Of a DNA stretch of 64,000 nt, positions 1 through 11,783 are shown piece by piece. How positions within the stretch are numbered: position 1 is the first letter of the stretch; each line of letters begins with the position of its first letter. Both the position numbers and the translations under genes were made by a program. The notes under the pieces are model-generated. The model was not told the origin of the DNA. It ran no database searches and saw only the letters and a list, made by a program, of their open reading frames with translations. Origin of the DNA: Sipunculus nudus (lineage: Eukaryota > Annelida > Sipuncula > Golfingiida > Sipunculidae); assembly GCA_026874595.1 (NCBI GenBank), contig CM049322.1, forward strand, positions 38,907,340 through 38,971,339, read 5' to 3'.

Positions 1-2440
1 GAAAAATTAATCATGTTTAACATTTTTTTTTAACTTTATGGTATAGTTAAATACAATGCACTTATGCGGACCCTAGATGTACCAATACATAACAAAAAAA
101 TTATACAAAGATATATACGTACAGCTAAGAATATAAAAAAGAGGTATGAAAGTTTTGACAAGTTTGGCAAAATAAGGACCGGACTACGCGGTAATACACA
201 AATGCCAATCATACAATTTGTTTATACTTCCGGGCTGTTCACTACTTCATTTACAATAAGAAAGTTTATTGGGTATCACTTTAGCATAATAAGCTCGACT
301 TGGGCGATATATCTATTTCATGCAGAATAATTGTATTTTTAATTTCAGACAGATACGAGAATAAACAAAACACTTTTTATACCTGATTAAAGTACATGTT
401 ATATTTTATTTTTTCTAAGAATTATAAACATTATTAGACAGCTTTCACGCCCGGAAAAGCTTTAACTCATGAAAGCTAAAATCTATTTCTTTTAAAAAGC
501 ATATAACATAATTTTATAAAATTTCCTTTTTTTTTTTACCTTATTTAAGTATATACTATATTTTGTCATTTAATACTGTAAAGGATAAGCATTACTTGGC
601 AGTATAGAAATGTCTGATACATTTCAAATATCGACATAATCTGCTACTTCATATTTATCTGATAACCTCAAAGTCAAGTTATTAATATTTACTTTTCTGG
701 CGAACTTAATTGTTGGGACCATTCAGCATCTATCGCCAATAGTAACTTCAGCTGTAGTGGGACCGCGTTAACAGCAAAATACATTTATTTTTTTTGTTGC
801 ACAACATTCTAGTACAGGATAATTATTGAAGTGAATGTTACCTGTATTGCTGGAACACATTTGATCAAAAACATCAAATAAATGAAAATTGTAAAATTGT
901 TTTAGATGAGTCGAAAATCTGTTTTAGTTATTAACAGCACCAGCTGTTTTGATCAGCTGAAATAGTTGGACTTGTGACCCTTTGTTGAAGGATTTGTTAC
1001 AGTTTTGATTTAAACTCTATCGAAATACATGTTGAAGTTCTTTTTTTACATGTATAAGTTTGAAAGTTCCAAAATGTTATGGGTGCATTTCAATGAAATT
1101 CAGAACACAAGTAACCTAATTATTAAGATACTTTCTTGATTCACACAATATCCAACGAGAAATTCAACATGCAACATACCAGAGTCAGCAATCTATTTAG
1201 TTCTTTTAAATCAATTTAATGAAATTTCATTCAATATTTAAAAAACAATTATAACTCAATAAATGAAATCTAATTATCGTTTGATGGACATAAAAACAAA
1301 AAGACTTTAGTCCAAATAAAATTTGAAATCTTTATTTTGAGCGATTTATACAACCCATGCCCAAAAGCAATTGCATGAACATAAAAACAGCACAATTTAC
1401 ACTTGTGCCTTTTTGTTTAAACGAAACTGATTAAAATAAAAACTAAAACACCTGAAATAAGGAAATATACAATGTGGGAAAAAGCGATTTAAAAAGATTA
1501 AGACCTTACCTACTCAATGTAGACGAATCCATGATATATCAGTCAGGTCACCGGAGTAGACGCTCTTAGTGCTTGTCTGTTTATGGTTGTGAATCGGTCA
1601 TATATATCCCCTTAACTTTATTCATCAATCAATGCTATCATTTACATACCTGGCAAAGCACTCCAATCACCATACGAAAACGGAGCTCTTAGCAACATAC
1701 TATATGGTCCAGTAATGAATATGAACATTTAAACAGAAACATCTGGTGCACTATTGATCAAATATAATGATGTTCAGGTCCGGTAGGCGGAGGACTGTAA
1801 AGCCCCACCCATTTCCACAAAACGCACTGGATCTTCTAAATTCAGTATTGTTGACATAAATGTATTGGAGGGCTTAGTTTATAAACATCCAAACATGTTT
1901 GATCAACCTTGTTTCAAGGCAAATTACATGCACATGAAATTTTTTAGTATGAACTTAATGAAATGAGTAACATCTCGAAAACAAGCATTTGTTCAATGTA
2001 AAAAGAACGGTAGCAATGATGTAATGGAAAAAGATAAACTGATTATCTAACTAAAATACATTTACACTAACACGTTGCTAATATAATGGTGTTCATATGC
2101 GATTGGGAAGCGAAATGGATATAGGACCGAGTTGAATTATGATCTGTTTTCAGCCGTATTTCTACATATGCAGCACTACCTAGATTTAGGTCAATGTGTA
2201 AACGAAAAAGTTTTGAAATCCTTTAATTGATATTAATAATTTAAATTATTTTCACAGGTTAAAGAAGGCAAATTTCAATGCATTTAGGTGTAAATTTTGA
2301 TGGTTTGAATGTACCGCGTACAGTGTGATCACGTCACGTCGCGTGTTTTTGTTGTGTCAGTTGCACTGTAATTTCAGTAATAGTAAAACCTAAATAAACC
2401 ATTTAAACTATACTTGTGAGAAATGACTATTGTGAGACAG
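1..2440. other. Non-coding stretch at left end of L1
   Basis: AT-rich sequence without a recognised gene. An 88-codon plus-strand frame (64-330) exists, but the S copy differs from it mostly by amino-acid changes, as expected of chance open frames. Short poly-T runs occur. In the array this is the region upstream (minus strand) of the neighbouring unit's receptor, so a 5' receptor exon or promoter could lie here; I could not identify one. Confidence 0.6.
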
Positions 2441-2460
2441 AAAGAACTGTTTTAACTGTT

Positions 2461-3000
2461 GGGGTAATTCGGTTCACCATCTGGATCTAGGAATTTTTGA
2501 AAGGAAAAGTCTGTTCTCTCTGATTAAAAAGTACTTTTTTTCCATGGAATCTTAACTATCGACCGAGCAGCCAAAGCTTCAATAAACGCGCTTTTGAACA
2601 CACGTCAGTGTTAACAATAAAAGATAATTTAAATGCAATCCTTTTTATGATAATATATGTGCGTGTGTGTGTATGTATGCACCACCGCCTTAAGGTCGCC
2701 AGTGTACTCGGCGGACCTAGTATCAGTACACTTTTCATTACCATGAGGGGCACCCTTCATAATAAAATCTAAAGTCGATTTAATATATATATACCAAACG
2801 CATCGCCCCCACGTTATTGTGTGCCTTTATCATTCGGCATTCTCATATTGGAAACTGATTTCTTTGGCCGCTCTACAGTAAATAGGTCTCATTCTGTTTC
2901 TCTTCTTATTTGTGTCAATCACCACAAACTTCTGAAGCGATTCAAAGACTTCACCTTAATTTCTTATAAATCACATTGACCCTTATCTGTCTTATTATTC
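2461..3000 (-). pseudogene. Relic coding exon family, copy A (L1)
   Basis: One of at least three diverged copies of a minus-strand protein-like stretch, the others lying at 3970-4480 and 30890-31270. In this copy a frame around 2840-2955 reads FESLQKFVVIDTNKKRNRM and then passes a stop. The copies share the landmark 'atcgaccg' and a segment encoding MPLMVM-like or MAMERVLI-like residues. The third copy keeps a longer uninterrupted frame, so I read this as decay of an ancestral coding exon. The family is not recognised and no function is proposed. A (GT)n run near 2658-2675 interrupts it. Confidence 0.4.
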
Positions 3001-3041
3001 TCAAAAGTTTGATTTGAATTCGAATCTTTTCTTTTATACAG

Positions 3042-3178
3042 CGCCAATCCCTGGAAAACATTTCGACTTTGGACCTACATCAGGATGGATCAGAGTACCC
3101 ATTTTTTTGCAGCCTGTAAGAAGTTGTCACACCATTTACCAACATGGTACAGGGGACAAGTTTGACCCTAAGCCATGA
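3042..3178 (+). other. Candidate exon-like open stretch (L1)
   Basis: A strong acceptor-like signal, pyrimidine-rich and ending TTTTATACAG at 3041, precedes a stretch open in more than one frame. One frame starts PIPGKHFDFGPTSGWIRV and runs to a TGA at 3176-3178; a second continues through the region beginning MVQGTSLTLSHEPESFGISQ. The signal is kept in S1, L2 and S2. It may be a relic exon or chance; I do not recognise the peptide. Confidence 0.25.
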
Positions 3179-3784
3179 GCCAGAATCCTTTGGCATTTCC
3201 CAATGGCTGGCTGTTGAAGTCATGAAAGCGACTGCAAATCAACGTCTATAATAATATTCATGAGCACTATAACGCCATCAATATTTTTTTATGTGTACAA
3301 GAAATAACAGTCATGATGTGTTTGTCCACTCGAATACAATTGGTGTTACTTATAAAACAACATTTAAAAAAGTACCTTTAGTACTACGCCTAAGTTGTCC
3401 CGTTCTCTTAAATCTAAGAATGTGGGTGCTTCTCTCGTTTAAATAGATTGAGGTTCAACTATTTTAGTATGTTTCGTATTTCTTTTGACTAAATTACACA
3501 AATTACCATGGTACTTCACTTGGCAGTATCAAAATCCTGTGAGTAATATCACCATAAGGACATTACTTCATGTTTTACGTCCGTAAACTTCCCCATAATT
3601 AGTACATTACATAACAGTTTTTCTTCTCATTTAAAGCCCCAGAGACCATTAAACATTTACATATTTTCAGGAACAAAATATCCAGTAATATATATCAACA
3701 ATACATATAAAAAAATATACATCAACAATATACAACAAATTCCAGCTTGCTTGGTACTTCATAGCCCCAGCCAAGCGGGATAAA

Positions 3785-4025
3785 GTTTTTGTTTGCGATG
3801 GTTTGTTTGTTTGTTTGTTTTTCTGACAGTTAGCAACATTACGCAGAACGGATATTGATGAAATTTGCAGGATAGCTCGTCATTGAAACAAGGAACAGAT
3901 AATTACATTTTGGGGGAGATCCGGATCAATATCTGGATCGTAAATTTTTAGAAAGAAAAACGCTGCATGTCCTACAATGCCATATGGCTTAGGTCTGCGC
4001 TATCCGTGTGCAAATTTCTAGATAC
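3785..4025 (+). repeat. Interspersed repeat with TTTG run (L1)
   Basis: The sequence has a (TTTG)n run near 3805-3820, then 'cagttagcaacattacgc', a 'gatattgatgaaatttgcag' segment, 'ggagatccggatcaatatct' and an end resembling 'ggcttaggtctgcgctatcc'. I recognise this pattern as a widespread interspersed repeat of molluscan and other invertebrate genomes. A partial diverged copy lies near 2461-2500. The transposon class is unknown to me. Confidence 0.55.
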
Positions 4026-4480
4026 CGGTAAATCATATTCCCGTGTGATCTTAGATTAACTATCGACCGAAGTGCCACACATTTAATTAAAGCACCGGTT
4101 ACATAGACGTCTGTGATAACACTTTTGATCATCATATGTATATATATGCACCACCGCCTGTTGGTCTCAGCTGTACTTGGCAGACCTCGTATCAGTACTC
4201 TTTCCATTGCCATCAAAGAGATCCTTAATAATAACACCTAAAGAGGTAATGGTAATCGATTTCATACACATATGAGGCACATTGCCCTCGGGTTATCGTG
4301 AGCTTAATACATTTGCCTTTATCATTTGCAGATGTAATTTCCTCTACTACTTTTTATTAAGCAAAACACTTCCTTCCTCTTTTTCGTACATGTATCAGTC
4401 ACCAAAAACTTCTTAGCCTACAAAGTTCTTCAGACCTGATACGATTACCTCACACGTCACCTGATCCGCTAGTTTATTTC
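3970..4480 (-). pseudogene. Relic coding exon family, copy B (L1)
   Basis: Diverged copy of the relic at 2461-3000, about 1.45 kb away in the same orientation, so the unit holds an internal direct duplication. Around 4330-4460 the minus strand can be read as EVIVSGLKNFVG-like residues with stops, matching CEVIESGIRDFV of the better-preserved S1 copy. Homology with the S1 copy continues leftward of the coding part and to about 4850. Clearly non-functional here. Confidence 0.4.
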
Positions 4481-5117
4481 CGAACAGGAAATTAAAAAGT
4501 CACCGTTGACTGGCAAGTTACCCCCCCCCCCCCCTTTGCTGTCATATCCTTCACCAATGGATAATTCAAGCAAACTTAATTGAAAAAGAACAGTTAGTTC
4601 ATCTTACTTTATTCCCCGAATAAGCCAAGTTTCAAAGTTTTGTTGTTGATTTTATATGAGCCAATTATAAAGTTGCATGCTTTTACTAGGCGGTATCCGT
4701 GACTGCAAAAAATACAGAAACATATACATTTCTAACTTTAAACTTTGGCATACTCCACGTGTGCACTTTTATATGAATCTAAAATGACTGCTTGAATGAT
4801 TTAAATTCAGGTTGTTTGGCCAGAGGTGCTAAAGATGTCCACACAGCATTACAAATGGGTACCGGATAAAGTGGCAACTGCGTATGGTGGGCCCTAGCGA
4901 CCTTAACGTCGTGTGTGGGCGCTGAAGCGTCCCCAGGGATCTACCGCCAGGAATTAAATTGTAAGGTCTTTGGAGCCAGTTAAAACCTGTTTTTTTTTTT
5001 TTTTAAACTTACCGCTGATGTCTCTTTCTGTTAAAGGTCAGTAATTTTGTGTAAACGCTTGTCCAAAGGAATAAGGTATAGTATTTCTGTACTGCACATA
5101 TTAATTTAAGAAATATA
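4481..5117. other. Non-coding stretch (L1)
   Basis: No gene is seen. It contains a poly-C run near 4510-4524, a poly-T run near 4990-5004, a short GC-richer patch (about 4860-4960) and sequence shared with the old block at 31300-31650. Confidence 0.55.
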
Positions 5118-6044
5118 TTAACACATTCGCTGCCAATGACGTGTTTACCCGTCGTTTATTATGATTTCCCCAGTGCCAAGCACGTGCATACACGTCATTT
5201 ATTTATAAGCCTTTTTCAGCAGGAATTCTCATAAATTAAACAATAAATTCTCTGCAGATAAGTAGTAGACCATTTATAAAATAGTCTCGCAGTATGAAAA
5301 TGAATTATTTGTTATTCAACAGTGTGCTGCATCATTCTAAAGCAGGAAAGATGTGAAGATGGTGACAAAATCCACGGCTCCGGTCCATTGCCATGAAATA
5401 ACTTTACGACGCACTTCAGTTTGAAGTCGATTCCTTGTAAGAATACTACTTTGAATCAAACGAAAAGGAGGATCGTAAAAATATGCAGCTAGTTTTTTTA
5501 TTAGAGCACGTTTTGGCCACTTATTTACGACAGACCCAGTTGGGAGACCGACGTGTGATAGATCGCACCTTAGGTGTGAACTCAAGATAGCGAGGCGTAA
5601 GGTCGTTCAGGTGTATTGCCCCGCGAGGACAGGGTATTGCGCAATCAACAACAGAGGGCGCGTGCCACATGATTGACACACAGACCGGCAGTGTAATCAG
5701 AACGCGGCTGCAAATGATTCTTTCGGCTTATTTCTTGTTCCTTATTTATTTAAATATAGATATATGCATATATTTGTAACTTCACAAACAAATGCTCGTA
5801 AATTGCAAAACTGAAATAATCTCTGTGTTTCGTGTGACTGTGACAATGACGAGATCGTCAAGGCTCAAGCATGTCGGTATTATAAAGTCTATGACTATGT
5901 TTGAAAATTACATGTGAAATGTAAAATTATATATATATTTTTTTATAATTATATTGATCGGTAGAATCGCTGTGTTCATTATGAAGGTGTAAAAAATGTA
6001 TGTTTGAGCACTAAAACTACATGTTTGTAAAAAAAAAAAAAATA

Positions 6045-6122
6045 CACCGCACAGGTTCGAACTCACGCGGTCAGCCGTATTATGCTTGCAAATTACCTGT
6101 TCTAACCACTGCGCCATTCTAG
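6045..6122 (-). mobile_element. tRNA-derived SINE head (L1)
   Basis: Read on the minus strand, an A-box-like TGGCGCAGTGGTTAGA (6101-6116) is followed by a B-box GAGTTCGAACC (6054-6064) and then a poly-T run (6029-6042), which could stop Pol III. The T-stem does not pair well and no sound anticodon arm is seen, so this is a SINE head or tRNA pseudogene rather than a working tRNA. Confidence 0.6.
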
Positions 6123-6153
6123 ATGTATTATTAAAATTTGTGTTTATCATAAT

Positions 6154-7107
6154 ATGACCATGACCGTGACCATGTCCGTTACACCGCTCAGGCAATAACT
6201 AGGGTTTCTACGCCGCAGTTTTGCCTCTTCGGGTACCCCCCCCCCCCCTTTGCACTGAGGTCGCCAGAACTGACACGCCAGCCAGCCAGGTCCGGCCCGC
6301 CCTCGCTGACCGACCACCACCGGGGAATCCCCCAAGTAAACCCGGGAGCCTGAGCCTAGCAACCAGCCAGTAATATCCGAGCGTCACCGGCCTACCCCTG
6401 GACTACCGTGAGTCCTGCCCTGAGCCTTGTCCCTTTCGACCAGGTACGGTGTTCGTTCGGTCTGGGCCTTTTCCGGAGCCTTTCCTGGTTCTCGTGCCAT
6501 CATGCTTGAGCCTTGTCTCTGCTGGTCCTGACCGGACCCCCGGTTTTTACGTCTCGGAGCCTTGTCCCTGATCCTTTCGGGATCCCCTCAACTTTTATCC
6601 ACCAAACGGCTGGCTCTTTAGGGCCTGGTTCCATACTGTCGGCAACGGGCTGGCCTACTCTTCTATCGAAAAACAGTATGGGATCTTTTACGTGCCCATC
6701 CCCTTCTGGACACGGGACCGCCATTTTACGTCCTCATCCGATGGACGGCCCGTATTTTGCTTTTGCAGTCGGGCGCTGCAGAGCCCGGAGCCTTTCTACC
6801 CCTCCCCCACTTTTTCTAGTGGGGTGATGATACTGGGGTTCCGTTTGCCACTGATTTTTTGCCAATCGAGCCACATTTTGAGGTCTTTATAGAACTTCTC
6901 TTGCTTCACCTTTTCGACATAGCCTTTGCTCAACCTTAGAATGTGGTCTTTCACATATTCTATTTCTGCCTTCTCGTGAAGCACATATACTCGGGTTCGA
7001 GGCGGGAGTCTCATGGCCGTCCTTAAGGCTCTGTTTTGAAGCCGTTGAAGTGTCTTAATGTGGTGCTCTTTGGCTGAGATCAGGGCTATGCAGCCGTACA
7101 TCATAAC
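6154..7107 (-). mobile_element. 5'-truncated non-LTR retrotransposon fragment (L1)
   Basis: The minus-strand frame 6796-7104 (102 codons) starts YGCIALISAKEHHIKTLQRL and continues with QNRALRTAMRLPPRTR, resembling the segment just after reverse transcriptase in Jockey-superfamily LINEs (LQ.LQN..LR pattern). It is cut 5' next to a 23-bp palindrome. Downstream comes a markedly GC-rich 3' region (about 6190-6830) and then hexamer copies of ATGACC (plus strand 6154-6177), which look like a LINE tail. The 'gtcccgtgt' and 'gcacgtaaaagatccca' motifs recall a common invertebrate repeat core. No catalytic domain remains. Confidence 0.55.
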
Positions 7108-7111
7108 CGGT

Positions 7112-7134
7112 CATATGTCATAATATGACATATG
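7112..7134. repeat. 23-bp perfect palindrome (L1)
   Basis: CATATGTCATA, one central A, then TATGACATATG. It lies immediately beside the 5'-truncated LINE end. Confidence 0.85.
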
Positions 7135-7526
7135 TATATAGGCTTATATTTATCAGTGCCCCTCAGTCATTTGAATCTTTCCGATTGAGCATTCACGCCA
7201 ACATACACATTATTTTTAGTTCATCATTTACAATGAATATAGATCTTTATTTGAATCAGTTGTTAGCTTTATGCTGGCGTCAACGTAGACGCTATGAGAC
7301 CTGTCCACCGGAGCCATGCCCTGCCTACTTTCGCGGTCATTTGGCTCAGTGCCCAACTTCACACTTCCCCCCGAGTTTTATTGCCCCTGTGTTATTCGAA
7401 GTCACACCTTCTTATCAGGTAATAAGCACCTAGTCTTGGTACCACTGCAGCTCTCGGGGCTCCTGGGGTCCCTGTGTATGGCCCTAGCACTGGGGGTGAA
7501 CATGGGCTTAACAGTGAATGTGTTAA

Positions 7527-8530
7527 ATGATTGATATATTGTCCATTCTAAGTATTTAAAAAATAGTCAAATCAATTGATTTTTTACCATAACCAGAAAT
7601 ATCTACGTAAGGAACAGGATTCAATAGGACACTTTCTTTGTTATATGTTGACTGTCCATCCACCAGACAAAATGAAGACACATGGACAGCAATGACGCCA
7701 GTGCCCTACTAATTTAACCTTTGTCGAAAAATATGTCGCTGTTACTATCATTACAACATTAAGGTTTAAATCCCAGTGAGACAAGTAACTCCGTGATGAT
7801 AGAAATGTTGGTTTTAATCACGAGGGTTTGACCGCGTCAAAAGAGTGTGCGAATGTTCTGTGTAGCGTTAAGAATTCTGGACAGTCCATGTATATTAGCG
7901 ACTCATCCAAACATTTTTGCGCATATTTCGCGATGCTCGATTTACGCTCGTAAATATATCGCAATCTTATATTGCGAACGACGTAAAAATCTCGGCAATG
8001 CTTCTTTTGCAAAGGTTTTGTGAACTGCCCTTACGTCGTGAGTAGGTCGTGCTCATCTGAGGCGAATTTTAGACAAATCACGAGCAAAGCACAATATGAG
8101 ATGATGGGAACGCTCGCCAAAAAAAAATCAAACTTTTTTTATATTCCTACTGAACCAGAACCGAATAGTGAGGATGATTGACGACGCATCCATGCAACTC
8201 CCGCGCATGTATGGCGAGCTTTTGGGACTAAAAATACGAATGTTTAACCTTGCCAGTTGCATCTTTCGTGAAACAAAAACTTTATTGTTCTGAGAAGTAT
8301 CGACTGTTACCTGCTTAACGGTAGACCTGTTTGCTTTAATATTTCCTGTTTTTAATGTCATATCACTGCTGTGTATCATTTATATGGCTCAATATAAAAT
8401 GATGATTAGTACTTCCTTTCATGAGTCTATTGATTATTTACAATGTATGTAAAGAATACATTCAGGTTTGCAGCTAGGATTCACGGACTGAATGGGGTGG
8501 GGTGGGGAGTCATATCTGTCGGCTTGAGCG
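7527..8530. other. Non-coding stretch (L1)
   Basis: No gene is recognised. From about 8126 it is shared with S1 28141 onward and, more distantly, with 32080-32240. It contains a run of A near 8119-8127 and a G-rich patch near 8497-8508. Confidence 0.55.
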
Positions 8531-8549
8531 TATATATATATATATAAAA

Positions 8550-8631
<82 letters not shown>
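8531..8631. repeat. (AT)n microsatellite (L1)
   Basis: About 100 bp of alternating T and A with one short interruption near 8546-8560. The same locus is about 64 bp in L2 and 67 bp in S1. Confidence 0.95.
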
Positions 8632-8633
<2 letters not shown>

Positions 8634-11600
8634 TCCACAATACCTGCAGAAGAAAGTGTAATGAAACAATAATTTAAGCATGACTAACATTTTCATGATT
8701 TTAACATTTTTGTTGTCATATAATGTTTATTCATTATACCTACAGCTTAAAAACAAGTGTCTTAATCAGTTTGGTTTCTTGGATTTTCTCCCTTTTGGTA
8801 CTTTCTATTAAATGTTAACTTGTTTCATTTATTTATTGACAAATGCACCACTATCACCGGAGGTGCTACGAAGCACAGCTTTTATCAATACACCTTGGAT
8901 TAATACCCACAACCCTAACTAATTTTATTTTTCCTCACATAAAAATACAACTTAAGGCTACTACTCTACATAAAATATTTCAAAGTTTGCCAACACACAC
9001 AAAAGACCAGTAAGTGTATATAGCTAATAAATCGATTTGTTCCCTACCGAACAGACCATAAGACTTTCCAATAAATGTATATAAAAATACACAAACTATT
9101 GTGTTTGTTTTTTCAATATATGGTATCTGCCAATATTTCGTTCTTAAACCGTCGGCTTGCTATTGTACATGATTGTGCATCAGTTGTTTATTGCGCAATT
9201 TAAAATCAAGAATTTTCAAGCTGAAAGTTGTTGTTTCCTCTTTGTTTCTTCTCTTATATTTCTCCTGCACACTCAAGATATGATCAATGGTCTGGTTATG
9301 ATAAACATACACACACGGACTGCGTTTAATCACATACAAATATTCACACTCAGAACCACAGGTGAATAAGAAAGTTGATATTTTAAGCTAACATTTCACA
9401 AGGAAGATCTCCTAATACGGAATATTCATATGGGAGGGGGAGGTCAAGTAAGACTGAGGTCATATAAGAGATCAAAGGGTCGAAATGAAGAAAGCTGTTT
9501 CATATAAACTACTTAAGATTTGAAGTATGTACATGGTGTGAATGAATAAGGATAGCTTAACCATTTCTTTACAATTTCTAGTTTAAACTGTCATTAAGGC
9601 CCGACCCAACTTAAAAAAATCGCTTTATCAAAACAAGGAGTTTTTTTTATTTTCTCCAGTTGTACTAAATTATATGTGACGTAGCACATTACGTGTGTGA
9701 TTTTGAAAAAATGTTCTCAATGACAAGTATTTATTAAATCATGATATAGATGTCTATATGATGACACGTCATACTATGAGGAACAAGGCACTGTAATTTG
9801 TTTAATATATGCTGTTATCCCCTTGGTGCTGCTCATGAATGTAAGATCTAAATTCACATTGCTACATTTTTTCTTTATGGCAATAGTTTCATAAATGAAT
9901 ACAAATTACATCAGGAAAATATCAAAAAGAGATGATGTATTTTGACCAAAAGGAAGTATTATTTTATCCGTAAGTTCAGTGATCTTTATAGGCGGTCCCG
10001 CTTAGCCAGGTTGATGCGATTCACCATGGTTCTGTTTCATTGTAGCACAGACGGGTCCTTTGGTTCAAGCCGCCCTATTAGGTAATGGGGCTCTGTCATT
10101 CATGAGGAGAGCGCGTATATATTATATATACATATATATTTATATATACATGAAAAAAAAATATTTGAAATTGTAAAATATGTAAAACTATGCATGATGT
10201 AAATGCATGGAATAAAAACCATAAAGAAAATGTGCGGTGGCACTAATACCTGCAAAGACGGAAGACACCTTAAATTGGCTTCTTTGATCATATGCTAAAG
10301 GGCTTTTTAACGGTAAAGAACAATTAAATAAAAATATATACGATTTTAATATGGAGGGGGAAATAACATTTCGAATGTGCAAAATTAGGTCTTGTGGAAA
10401 TATCCATGATTCAATAAGTCCATCTGAAATTATTGACCTCTGATTATCAGTGTTGTCAGCACCTTTATTTTGGAAGTAATATAAACTTCTTCCGGCACAA
10501 AATAGCTAGAGTTTGTTAATAATTACCCACAGTATGTTATAAATCCAATAAATCTTTCAAGTAGGGAAACTGGATAGCTGGCTTTATCTTCTCGAAAAAA
10601 TGTTCACCATTTGTTTTGTTTTGTATGTAGGGGTTAATATCAAGTGTCAATATTGATGTGTGTTTTTTCTTTGGATTCGAGAATTCGTGGATTACTATGA
10701 GCTACGAAAACCGCGAGAATAAAAATCCCAACTTATATTTCTGAATCTACGGTATATATATATATATATTACATTAATACAAGACCAGTTGATTGCAGAG
10801 TACGCCTAGGCGTAAAATCATTTTTATGTTTGCCAACAATATGATGACTCATCCGCGGAATTGATGGAAAATGACAATGAGGCTATTTATAGGGATTAGT
10901 TCTCGACGGTAAGCGAATACGGTGCTAATGATCTATCTGCTTACCAGTCAGGTTACATATAGGCTAACTTTAGTGTTTATATTTTACATATTGGTTACTG
11001 ATAATATTTCTTTCAAACCTGTTTGCTCTACTCCTGCATATGAGCGTATATGGTTCTTTTCCTGCTCAACGTCAAATTAAAGAATTTTAAGGCTTTAAAT
11101 CATTGCTATTTCTTTGTTTCTTCTAATAGTTTCTTCCGCTTACGCAAGATCGGACCAGTGGTTTTGTCTGGATAAACATGGGCATGGGCTGTGTTTACTC
11201 TCTTGGAACCATAACACGGATGAACATGTGAAAAGGAAATAGTGAATCCTCGAAAACCTTTGCTGCAAAGTCTCTTTATTCAGTCAAAATAAACTACTAG
11301 CTTGATATTATTTAGGTATAATTGAACATAGTTATGTAACTTTGTAGACGAATCAGATGTAATAAAGTATCGGATTGTTCTTCCTGTGTTTGTCGGTGTT
11401 TTGTTTGCTACAATGCAAACTCGGCAAGGTATTAATAAGGCTCTCAATGTTTCAATTACATGGAAACTCATTATAACAGCGCACAAGGAATACATATATT
11501 TTTGACGCAGTGGCTCCATATAATATTCCCTTTACATCGACATCTGTTTAACCACTGCCTTATTTAGGACATTTGTCTAGTTTCATCACCAGGCGCTGAT

Positions 11601-11743
11601 AAATGAACAATAATTGTAATCAGACTAAGAAGTAGAAGTTATATAGTAGTAGCTGCTGCAGTAAGAATTGATTTCAAATTGGTTATTTGTAAGTATTATA
11701 ACTAGATGTATCATAGTTATAATCATTGCATTTATTTTGTTCA

Positions 11744-11783
<40 letters not shown>

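Larger units (their letters stand above)
5118..7526. mobile_element. piggyBac-like TTAA element remnant (L1)
   Basis: The left end reads TTAACACATTCGCTGCC at 5118-5134; the right end is its near inverse, CAGTGAATGTGTTAA at 7512-7526 (14 of 15 matching). Both ends start with TTAA, the target of piggyBac transposases, and both have a CCCAGTGC subterminal motif. GACGTG and CACGTC motifs lie inside the left end. No transposase was recognised. The interior carries a LINE fragment and a SINE-like head. S units keep only the left part. The two-end pairing is my inference. Confidence 0.45.

Noticed and set aside
64-330. 88-105 codon plus-strand frame at the start of every unit (also 22417-22734, 37726-37992, 60054-60371)
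   Set aside because: L and S copies differ at about six sites, of which five change residues (including M to K and I to N). No family resemblance; looks like a chance frame in AT-rich DNA.
5337-5585. 82-codon minus-strand frame (also 42996-43244)
   Set aside because: Starts on TTG, and the S copy is frameshifted by a 2-base change in the T run near 27886, as expected of non-coding DNA.
6500-6827. Overlapping frames on both strands in the GC-rich patch (also 44165-44492)
   Set aside because: Opposite-strand shadows in a GC-rich LINE 3' region; none resembles a protein family.
8434-8640. Frames rich in alternating I and Y (also near 12425, 15101, 28462, 46099, 50038, 52730)
   Set aside because: They are translations of (AT)n microsatellites.
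9990-10085. Possible tRNA with A-box-like TAGCCAGGTTGATGCG and B-box-like GGTTCAAGCC
   Set aside because: GGCGG/CCGCC pairing exists, but spacing and the inner arms do not fold as a tRNA; at most an eroded SINE.
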